NCBI GenBank assembly: GCA_018340805.1 | Contig: JACMZG010001870.1 | Coordinates: 46,290,537 to 46,354,536 of the forward strand | DNA from: Microvelia longipes | Taxonomy: Eukaryota; Arthropoda; Insecta; Hemiptera; Veliidae | Direction of reading: 5' to 3' | Length of the DNA stretch: 64,000 nucleotides | Part shown: positions 45,401 through 57,400 of the stretch, one piece after another | How positions within the stretch are numbered: position 1 is the first letter of the stretch | Layout of the letters: the number at the start of each line of letters is the position of its first letter | Made by a program: the position numbers and the translations under genes | Notes under the pieces: generated by a model | What the model was told of the DNA's origin: nothing | Databases searched by the model: none | What the model saw: the letters and a program-made list of their open reading frames with translations, nothing else

Positions 45401-48400
45401 GCCTTTCGGCCCTTCAGGGTATTCGCCCTGCGGGAACCACCTCGGGTGGGTCACATCTACTATGCTTAAAGTGAAGCTAAAGTTGGCGAAATCTTTTTAC
45501 AACAAATTCTTTTCATTATAAACTGAGAGCATAGCCCGGGCTATTTGCCCGGGCTATGCTCGGGCAAATAGCTATACTATAGCTATTATTAGCTATAGTA
45601 ATATAGTTAAAAATATACTTAACAAAAAGACAAAGAGAAAAAGATTATCAGCATGATGCTATTGACAAATATAATTGGGACGGTCAGAGGAGCATTAGCA
45701 CTTTTATTAACTTTTGGGTATTTAAGGTTTCGCATTTGACTGGACTAAACATTTTTAAAAACATTTTTCTATGTATTTCTTGTATATTTCAATTTGGGAA
45801 ATAATGCAATTTCATTTCACACCAAAACTATTAAAATTGGGCCTCATTGACATGGCAACTTTTAAACTCAAAGTACAAATTCCTTTTCTTACATTAAATG
45901 TCCCCCATATAGTTTGGCATTGTTTGAAAAATTATTGCCTTATCGTAACCCATTTACAAGTCAGTGCTGCCAACTTTTATAATTTAGTGCAGCTATATAT
46001 TGGGAATATCAGTGTGTTTTACAGGTTTACCTTGCCAGCTGTGGGAGGAGTTTTGGACTTTACCATTATTCTTTCCACGGCTTGGTATTTTGTATAATTC
46101 TGACTTTCTCATGTTTCAAGCCTTATTACTTCTTAAATAGATAAATATCATAGTAATAAACAATATTATGCAAAAAAAATAATAAATAGACTTGGACCAC
46201 TGTTTCTCTGGGCTCAATTTTAGGTAAGCAAATCACAGTTTTTGACTAATACATTTAGAATTTTTTTATTATTTTGGCAGAATGATATTTACAGGGACTA
46301 GTAATACAACAGCCCAATACAGGACCAAAAGCAAAAGGCCTATTTTTTATGTAATCTCATACAAAATTGTGCTTAATTGTTTGTTTAGAGTTTGCCAGGA
46401 AAGTATTAGAGTCAGGAGCTAATCCTAGGCAAGGTAAGAAGAGTGATCAGTCCCACCCTCCGATACATCCTACTAAATATACCGATACATTACAAGGTAA
46501 TGTCTTTTAATTTTTACCACTTTTTAGAAACAATATTTTCAACAGAAAAAAACCCAGAATACAATTATGCTATCTCTAATAACAATATATCTACACGACG
46601 ATCTTGTATTTTTGTGTAATAAACCAAAAATACAATAATGCTATCTCTAATAACAATATCTTTACTTTGATCAACCAAGAATACAATAATGCTATCTCCA
46701 ATAACAATATCTCTTTTTAATAAACCAAGAATACAACATGCTATCTCCAACAACAATATCTTACTTTGATAAACAAGAATACAATAATGCTATCTCATAA
46801 AAATATCTTTACTTAATAAACCAAGAATACAACAATGGTATTCCAATAACAATATCTTTACTTTGATAACCAAAATACAACATTTATCTCCAATAACAAT
46901 ATCTTTACTTTGATAAACCAAGAATATACACAAATGGTATCTTCTAACAATAACAATATCTTTACTTTGATAAACCAAGAATACAGCAATGGTATCTCCA
47001 ATAACAATATCTTTACTTGATAAACACAATGGTATAACTTTTATTTGATAAACCAAGAATAAAACAATGGTACCAATAACAATATCTATTTTTAATTTAA
47101 TATTTATTTATTATTTTAAAAGCATACATACAGTATAATATAAAATAAGCATAAAAACATTTATAAGTAATATAATAATAAAAGTCTATTTGACAATGGA
47201 ATATGCAAATGAAACTAATGAAAATAATAAATTATTTAAAAGCCGCATAAGCTATAGCTTGTGCGCGGCTATATATTTCATCTATTATTTGTTTTTCCTT
47301 ATAGATAGTATTTTTAACTTATAGATAGTATTTGTTATTTTATAATGTTAATCATTCATAATAATTTATTTACAAATATTTTGTTAATTTATAAATATAA
47401 TTACATTTCAAAGGTGAAAATTCCATGCATTTTGGTTAATTAAAAACAAACAAAACATTTTTTTTCCTTTTCATTTTTAAAATTAAAAAAAAAAAAAAAT
47501 AAATAAAAATAAAAAAATAAAAATAAAATAAAAATAATAATAATAATACATATTAAAAAATAAAAACTAAGTATTTTAAGAGTAGGTTAGTTAAGTATAA
47601 ATATAAGTTTTAAGTTTTAGTAGGTGGCGGATTTAGCCACAGTATAACATCTTTTTTGTACTCTTTGAAGTAAAGATTAGATTTAATATGGTTAGGTAAT
47701 TGATTAAAAATAATAGGACCTCTTGCTGCAGCGTGACGTTGCATGAGGGATGTTCTACATCTGTAAGTTCTCACAAGTCTATTTTGCTTATTTCTAGTGC
47801 TTAAATCGTAGTTTATATAGTTTTTTGTTTCGTTAAAATATTTTAATAATACTTGCTTTGTGAATAATTGCTTAACAGTAAGAACAGGGAAATCCAAAAA
47901 GAGTTGTTCAGTTGAATAGAGTCTAGGCTTTCTTAGGATTGTTTTAATAACAGCTTTCTGAGCTATTTCTAATGAAAGTAGATGAGTTGGGTGAGCAGAA
48001 CCCACCCCACTATACCATAACTGATAATTGATTCCACTAACGCGTGATAGATTGTTTTCATTAATTTTTCATCACAAAATTCTCTGAGACATCTAAAATA
48101 ATATATAAATTTACGTATTTTGTTTGTTAAATTGTTAATTTGAGTTTTCCAAGTCATTGTTTGGTCAATCGTTATTCCTAAGTATTTTATTGAGCTCACT
48201 CTATTTATTGATATGCAATCACAAGGTTGATTTATGTTTATTTTTTTGCATTTACAGTCATGAATTTTTAATTTGTCAACATCTTTCGGTTGTCCTTTTT
48301 TAGAAATAGAGAAAGTAATAAAGTTTGTTTTCTTGGTGTTTAGGTATAAGAGATTAGTGTGAAGCCAGTTACTGATAAGAGATAACTGTTGTTCAACGTT

Positions 48401-51400
48401 AGCCAACAATTGTTGCCAACTGTCGGTATCTGAGGAGAAGAGCAGACACGTATCATCAGCAAACCCTATTATTTCTCCTGTGAAGTTAGGGATAAAGTAA
48501 AGGTCATTTATATAGGCTAAAAATAATTTGGGTGACGTCACTGTGCCCTGTTGCGTGCCTGTGGTCAGAGTGGCTGCATCACTCAGCTGGTTTAACAGTC
48601 TAACTTGCTGTTGTCTGTTAGTAATGTACTGAGAAAATAAGTCTAATTCTTTCCCTCTAATTCCATAATGGCGTAATTTTTCAATTAGTTTGTTTTGGTC
48701 AAGGGTATCGAATGCTTTTTTTAAATCTAAGAAAACTGCAATAACTTTTTTATTCTTATCTAAATTACTAGTGATGTACTTAGTTAACGTATAGATTGCA
48801 TCATCAGTACTTTTTTTGTTTTGGAAACCGAACTGAGTTTTAGGAAAAATGTTGTGTTTGTCAAAAAAGACGATAGTCTACTCTCAATACATTTTTCTAG
48901 TAATTTGGCTCCAACAGGTAGAAGAGATATGGGTCTATAGTTCATAACATCCGACTTACTGCCTTCCTTGAACAGTGGCGTGATGACGGCGTTCTTAAAG
49001 ATATCAGGAAAAACTCCGGCATCAAAGCATAAGTTAAAAATGTGCACTAACGGTTTTACTAAATTTTCTTTGCAGGATTTATATAATTTAGCTGTCAACT
49101 GGTCTATGCCAGGTGCTTTATTATTCTTAAGTTCCCTGATATGATTAAGAATTTCAGTTTCAGTCACTGGTAAAAGTACAATAGAGTCAGGTATGTTAGG
49201 TATATTAGTAGCAGTCGATTTAGAGCTACAGTTACAATAGACTTTTTGTTCGTCAGCTAATTTTTCCCTATGCTTGCAAAATGTCTGTTTAATTCATTTA
49301 TTATATCTTTATTTTTCACTATTTTTTCACCTGAAGGTAGTTTTAATTCAGGAATTTCCGTCTGAGTTTTAGTTCGCCCTAACGTATTGTTTATTATTTG
49401 CCATGTTTTATAATTATTTTGCCCTGCTGATGTAATTTCTTCTCTTATATACTGATTTTTAGCTACTTTTATAACTTTATTCAGTTTATTCCTATATTGT
49501 TTGTATGCAGTTTTTAGTTCCTCATTTTCAGGTTCTTTGTCAATTTGACGAGCCATTTTATCTCTCGTTAAAATACTTTCAATAATACTACTTGAAATCC
49601 AAGGTTTTCTTTTTCTATGCTGTCTTTTTACCTTAAAACGTGTAGAATGTTTCGAATAACAGGAGTTTAATGTATTTATAAAAATAGAAGCTGCTTGATT
49701 TGGGTCTGAGTCACTGTAAAGATGATCCCAGGATAAGTTATTTATTTCATTTACAAGGTTGGGAAAATCAGTCTTAGTGGTGTAATTTAATTTATTAGAA
49801 GCTACTCTGTTTGTTGAAGTTATGTTATTTTTATAAATAATACCAACTGGAAAATGGTCTGTTATTTTGCTATTTAGTCTGTAAGAAACAGTATCTAGTA
49901 TTTCTCTGTGCTTAGTCCAGATATGGTCTAAGCATGATTTGCTGTTATTATGTATTCTAGTATACGTATTTACATTTGAATAGTAACCAAATGAGCCATC
50001 ATGGTTTTAAAATCCTCAGTATGACTGTTATAGTTGTCCGATTTTATATTTATGTTGAAATCCCCTAAGATAACGTGGTTTTCGTTTCCTACAATTTGCA
50101 GATGGTCGTATAATGCAGTATTGAACAACTCTAAGTTATAACCCCATAGTCTATAAATTAATGTGATAGTAAAAATTCTGTTTTGTTTGTCTTTAAACTT
50201 AAATAACAGACTAGTGCATTGGTCAATAGGATTTTCTTGTTTATGTAAAATTTGTAAATCAGATTTTACAAAAGCCACGATACCATCGGCTCTGTTAAAT
50301 TGACCATCGACAGGGAGGGGTTTATAACCAGGAATTGTCAAGTTTTCAGGGAACACTCTCAACCATGTTTCAGTCAGAACTATAACATGTACGTCTATGT
50401 CAATGGCTTCCAGTAGAACTAGTAACTCGTCATGGTGACTTTCAAGGCTTCTTATATTCATGTTCAAAATATTAATATAACATTTTGAATTTTTTAGTAA
50501 AGGCTTTAGATTAAAGTCGTCTAGTTCTACTGTTTGTATTTCATTATTCATTAACGGGTCCGAAATTATGTTAGTTGTTGAGGTCATGGTGGTAATGATT
50601 GGGATATTTCAGTTACTGTTTTACCTTTTTTGGTTTGCAATTTAAATAATTGTCTGTAAGTTTTTATTGTGCTTTCGGAGGTTTCATGAATTTTATTAAC
50701 AAGGAGAGTAATTATATCTGGTTCTCCGGAAGTAATATACCTAAAACTATGTGTATGACGACTTAAAGCTACAATGATATGAGGCAGACTATTATAAATT
50801 TCTAAGTGTAACGTACTAACTCTGATCAAAATAACTCTTTTTGATGTGATTCCTTGGGCTTCATGTATAGTGAGTACTGGTATAGGGATTGAACAAGTAT
50901 TTACTAAGCATTCTTTTACCATATTTTTTTCAATTTGAGTAAACGTTAATATTACAGTTTCATCTTTTAATTGATAGAAACTGCCGTCTGAGATAGTAGG
51001 TCTTATAGATCTCACACACTGGTTTGTTGTTTTTATCTGGTTTATAAAAATCTGATAAAATGCAACATACGTCCATAGGACATCTTCTTGACGTTGACAG
51101 TGTTTGGGTAGGCTTACAAAAAAGTTTTATATTGGACCAATTTGATTTCAAAGAGCTTCTTTCTATGTAAGGTATTTGATTGGAATCGCCAAGTAAGATA
51201 ATTTCTTTAGCTCCAGTTAGTGATGCTATAAAACCCACGTATCCAGCGTGCATTAGAAGTGCTTCATCAACGAATACTTTATCATACATTTTGTCTGAGC
51301 CATTGATAATATAAGAGGCAACAGTTCTGTAATCTTTAAACTTCTTCTATGGTTTGTCTTATTTTTTTTTTGCACTGAATCTCTTATTTCTTTAAGGTTA

Positions 51401-54400
51401 GCTCTAGTTTGTGTTAAAATTAAATCTTTTCCTGATACATGCTGTTCTATTATGTATCGTGTTTTTCCACAACCCGGTACTCCGTCAACCCATTTTATAT
51501 CAGGGAATTTACATTGAGTAATGTTTATGTGACTAAGTTGGGTGATGAGTTCGCCGTCTAACATTAATTTAGTCTCGTCAGTCACTAGTATATATTTTTC
51601 CGTTGTGTTAAAAGTGCTTTCGTTTTCGTTAAACTTAACATACATTCCTTCATTTTGAAGGCAGTACCCCATTCTATAAATTTCGTCACAAGGCCAGAGA
51701 TAAGATTTTTTATTATTGTCATATATGTTCATTTTTTTGTTTTTAATTTCCCTTAATGATCTAGAAGATTCAACAATATTTTTTGTTTAAAACAGCTGTC
51801 AGCATTTCTTTGTAAACTTTAGCATTTATTAAATCCCTTTGAATTAATAAGTTTCGGAGTTCTATCATACTGTTGAAATAATTTTCAATGCAATTTGATC
51901 CAGGTAAATAGTTTTGAATGTAATGTTGTTCTTTGTAGGTTCTCTAGGTATATTTAAAAAATTTAATTGATTGTATCCTTTATATAAAAAATAAAATTAA
52001 TATAACTATTTTCGTTAACTAGTTCTAATAGATCTAGACTTGAGATATCAGAAAGAGGTTCTAATAAATCGATGCCAACTAATAGTGGATACTTTTTTCC
52101 GACCATTCATTTAAAATTTTAAGTACGATTTTTAGATTATATATGTATTATTATTATCTGTTTTTATGATTATTATATTTTTTTTATTTTCAGAAGGTTT
52201 TCTATCTAATTCCATGATATTATTCCAATCTTTTTCTTTGATATACTTTTTCTTAATTTTTGACACTCCCTTTGATAATCTAAGAGAATTTTTACACTCT
52301 GTAGCAAAAGATATGCTGATGTCTTCAAAATTAGTAAAATTGTATATCAATGAAGTTCTACATTTGACTGTATCATTAGTACCCTTAAACCTATTTATAT
52401 TATTTATTAATTTATAAAAATTTTTATTTAAAGAATAGTTTGGTGGGACTGTAGTCCCACAAAATTTAAGCCTCTACGAATAAAGATATTTTTATCCTTA
52501 TTCGTAGAGGCTGATTGACTATGTTATCTTTACTTTGTAAACCAAGAATACAGCAAGGTATTCCAATAACAATATCTCTCTTTAATAAACCAAGAATACA
52601 ACAATGTTATCTCCAATAACAATATTTTACTTTGATAAACCAAGAATACAACAATGGTATCTCCAATAACAATATCTTTACTTTGATAAACCAAGAATAC
52701 AACAATGTTATCTCCAATAACAATATTTTTACTTTGATAAACCAAGAATACAACAATGTTATCTCCAATAACAATATCTTACTTTGATAAACCAAGAATA
52801 AGCAATGGTATCTCCAATAACAATATCTTCTTTAATAAACCAAGAATACAACAATGCTATCTCCAATAACAATATCTCTACTTTAATGCTATTTCTAATA
52901 ACAATATCTCTACTTTTATGCTATTTCTAATAACAATATCTCTACTTTAATGCTATTTCTAATAACAATATATCTACTTTATAAAACCAAGAATGCAATA
53001 ACGCTATCTCTAACTACAAAATCTCTACTTTAATAAATGAGTCAATGATTCTTATACTGACATAGAATTATATACTGACATAGAATTATATACTGACATA
53101 GAATTATATACTGACATAGAATTATATGCTGACATAGAATTATATACTGACATAGAATTATATGTTAAGAGCTTGCGTGTTGCTCCACCTGGTGCTGATG
53201 GTGTTAAGCTGAACCCGGTTCAGAGGTATTCATATCTGACAGTTAGTATTTGTGGCAGCAGATTCTCTTCTATGATTATTTTTATGTTTTTAGCTATTAC
53301 AAATGTTTGCAGGTAATGAAGCGAGACTTTACGAGTTCATAGTGAGACACTTTCTCGCTTGTGTGTCTAAAGATGCTCAGGGACATGAGACCACCGTCAA
53401 TATTGATATCAATAATGAAAAGGTAAATATTAGCTAACACTTCTGCCATTTAACCTGCAGCAGGTTTACAAGTGAACAGCACATACAACACTTTCAGTCT
53501 TCAAAATTTTTAGATTTTGGGATCTGTAGGTGCTAAAATGTGGTCTTATTATAAATAAAAAAAAATCAGGTACGGTGAACCTCGAAACTTTTCCTCATTA
53601 CATCGGCTCGAACTTTTCTCATTACATCGGCTCGGAACTTTTCCTCATTACATCGCTCGATCGGACTTTTCCTCATTACATCGGCTCGGAACTTTTCCTC
53701 ATTACATCGGCTCGGAACTTTTCCTCATTACATCGGCTCGGAACTTTTCCTCATTACATCGGATTCGTTACTCTTATCTTCCCTGCTTCGCTCGTCTTCA
53801 GAATAAACAATTCGCCGAATTTATACTGCAACATGTCTTCGGACTCGCATTGCTAGTCCGTTTCATTCTCAGCAGTCACCCATACAGCACTGACCACGCT
53901 TAATGCTACTTAAGTTTTATGATCCAACAAAAATCATGGATATACTTATCGTATTGAAACGAAACTTGGTGTACTTATTTATTATATAAAGGTATACATT
54001 TTTACCAAATTTCAACTCAATTAGACTATTTTCTGATTTTTTTCAATTCTTTAAGAAACGTACACAAGTCATTCAATAAAAATTGACCTAATGCTGATAT
54101 TGAGTTTAAACTTGGCTCATATGTTAGTCTTACACATAGTCACATGCGTGCCAAATGTCAATCCGATCGCATCATTTTTCCGCGTTTTATGATTTTTCAA
54201 AATTTTTGCTGAGTCATTATTGTGGGTTAATGACATCATAAAAAATTATTTTCCGAATAGCACAACTACAGCGGTAGACTGATTTTTGTACAAAATGTTG
54301 ACTCTATCATAAATACACTGGGTGCTACAATGATACACGCACATACAGAAAGACAAATTCGAAGAACCACTCAGGAGGCCTTAAAACGCCTAAAACGGAT

Positions 54401-57400
54401 GATTCCGGTTTCAAACCCAATTTCGGATTTTTTTGCAAACTCATTACTTTTCTGAGGAAAAGTAAAATGATTTGTCAATTTTCCATTTTTTTAACCTCAA
54501 AAGAAGTTGCTTGGACACAAAAATATGATCAATGTTTGGAGTGGTACCAAAAACATTTATATGGAGGATCAGAATAAAAAATCAAAATACAACAAAAACG
54601 CATGAGAATAAGAAGAATAATAATTGGATTATGTCGTTTGGAGTTGCACCTCGGGAGTAAAATGCAATTTTTTCCCTTGCAATAATGCTCTCTTTTCTCA
54701 GTTTTGCATCAGTAGTTAAATACATAAATCCCAATGCTTTGATTCTCTTGGTTTTCACCTTAGGAACCATCTTATTGATCTGGGAAATAATAGCATTCTT
54801 TATTCCCTTGGGGCATAATTAACTATTATTTATTTATTTACATAAATAATAGTGTTTACTTATTTACATAAATAATATTGTTTATTTATTTACATAAATA
54901 ATATTGTTCATTTATTTACATAAATAATATTGTTTATTTATTTACATAAATAATATTGTTTATTTATTTACATAAATAATATTGTTTACTTATTTACATA
55001 AATAATAGTGTTTATTTATTTACATAGAATTATTGTGTTTTAGTTCACAGGTACTGGACTTGTAGTGTTGGAAAAAAATTATTTAGAAGTTTATATATAC
55101 GAGGGCTGGAGTGGCAAAGAAATGCACCATTATCAGCAGGGTCAGCAATTCCAGGTCAGATTTGTAGTAACCATTTGTAAGAGCCTGTTTGTAAGAGGGA
55201 ATCAGTTTATACTATAGTATAACACATGGCTAAAATCAGTTGACAGCGCGCCAAAAACCTGTGAGGGAATGAATTCTATTGGTTCAGACCAACCATGCCC
55301 CTTCCCCTTCCACCTCATGCCAACCTCGTTACAATAAATTACTTATTTCGTAGATAAAATCATAAAAAGGCAACACTGGTTTTAACAATTTGTAACCTCG
55401 AGTCGCTTTTTACCCTCATGGTGCATTACATAATTAACAACTTTAACTCCACATAATTCATACTTCCGAACAAAGTTGAAGCAACACTTTATTTTTATTT
55501 ATTTATTTATAATTCACAATACATTTTTTATACACATACAACATACATTTATAAAATATTTATGAATTTACCCCTCGCAAGAAGGCAAAAGCCTTGTACT
55601 GTGGGATGGAGTTTTAAAACAGAACATACTGTATGTATATTGATTTATCTGACTGTTTAACTTATTATTAAATACAAAGTTTAATCTTATTTATTATTTA
55701 TGTTTAATTTTAACAAATTAAGTCAACTGCCACTTTTAAGTATTCCACTATTTCCATTTATATACATTTTTTAACTAAATTTGGTATATTTTATACTTAT
55801 TCTTATTCTACTATTTTATAATTTATAATCTATTTGTTTAAGTGAATGCCTTATTTATATGTATAGTAAATTACTATATGTTTTTTTATATTTTGTAGTT
55901 TATTTGAATCATTAGTTGTTTTGACAGATATTTTGGTGATATAGACTCACCATGATGTTTAATACCCCCCCCCCCCCATGATGTTTAATAATAACTAACC
56001 CACACTTAATAACTAACCCAAAAAGCTATTAAAATAGGAACAAAATTAGAACCCGATTCTAACCCAAAAACTAAGTGCATCAGTTTGCCATACTTGGGAA
56101 AAATTTCCGAACGAATAGCCCAAATATCAGAACATGACGATAAAAAAGTAAGTTTCAAACACTATAACACCTTAGGTAAAATCTTTGGATATGAGATAAT
56201 TCTTCAGTGACGTCATTAACTGGTATAAATGACTCGGCAAAAATTTTAAAAATTTATTTAAAAGGGAAAATGTTTTGATTGATTTTAAATTTGACACCCA
56301 TGTAGTCATATATAAGGTCAATATATTTGCCTAGTTTCACCTTTTTATCAGCATTTGTTTAATGACAGCTTTATAGATTTTTAATAGAAATCTTTTATCG
56401 ATTTTAAATCTTAATTTAAATAATTGAAGAATCAGCTACCGTCGATACTTGCTGTTGCTCCAACAGCAAGTATCGACGGTAGCTGATTCTTTGATTGCTT
56501 CTTCAACTTGCGGTAAATACAACCTTTTTAATCTTAATTTAAATTTTTAATAGAGATCTTTAATAGAAATTTTTGATAATTGGTTTTAAAACAATTATTG
56601 TAGTTTCTGTATTTTATGGCTTACAGCATTACATTCTTTATTTTCAGGTGACAAGTCTGGATATGGTTGGAGGTGAAACAACAGCACCTGGTCTACTCAC
56701 TGAAGCTGATCTGATTGCTCTCATGGAAAAACATGGTATAGGAACCGATGCCACCCATGCTGAACATATCGAGACTATAAAGCAGAGGTTCTATGTTGGC
56801 TTAGAGGAACAAAAATTTATGCCTTCTGCTGTGGGTATGGGATTGGTTCAGGGATATGATTCAATGGGATTTCATATGTCTAAACCTAAAATAAGAGCTG
56901 ATTTAGAGGCTGATCTCAAGAAGTAAGTTATTACTATTATTTTGTTTATAAACTGTACACATAAAATGTACAGTCAATTAACATATGTACAAAAATAAAA
57001 TATTGAAATTAAAATTGATTTTAATATTACGAAATAAAATCATGATATTACTGCATAAACATAATATTCTAAATAAATCATGATATTAATATTTCTAATA
57101 AAATCATGATATTAATAAATAAAATCATGATTAATATTTCTAAATAATTATGATATTACTACATACAATCAAATATTTCTAATAAAATATTATTGCTAAA
57201 TAAAAATCATGCAATATAATACAATAAAATATTATACAATATTTCTAATAAAATCATGATGTTAAAAAAAATCATGATGTAATAAATAAATCATGACATT
57301 TCTAAATAAATCATGATTAATTTTCTAAATAATATGATGTTAATAATAAATCATCATGATATTACAATATTTCTAAATAAAATCCTATTAATAAATAAAA

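Larger units (their letters stand above)
47089..52514 (-). mobile_element. Non-LTR retrotransposon with a viral-type RNA helicase ORF
   Basis: A 5.4-kb insertion inside the 51-bp array of TOP3A intron 8. In element order: 5'-truncated ORF1 with a superfamily 1 helicase (about 52470-50584), ATGA overlap, ORF2 with an apurinic-type endonuclease and reverse transcriptase (50587-47610), then a 3' UTR ending GTATGCTTTTAAAATAATAA and an AT-rich tail. The 3' UTR matches 7.77-8.01 kb. Frames shift many times, so this copy is dead, but both ORFs keep most motifs. A 13-bp hairpin (CCTCTACGAATAA / TTATTCGTAGAGG) lies at the 5' junction. Confidence 0.85.

Noticed and set aside
46565..47056. Minus-strand frames with [17 protein letters not shown] repeats (also 52530-52795)
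   Set aside because: The unit is 51 bp, a multiple of three, so the frame stays open by periodicity. Units are diverged without coding bias.
50584..52475. Direct insertion of an RNA virus genome
   Set aside because: The helicase is colinear with the LINE, overlaps ORF2 by ATGA, and no methyltransferase or polymerase of viral type was seen; capture by the retrotransposon is more likely.
53050..53165. CRISPR-like array
   Set aside because: The 18-bp units are directly adjacent with no unique spacers, in a eukaryotic intron; it is a simple tandem repeat.
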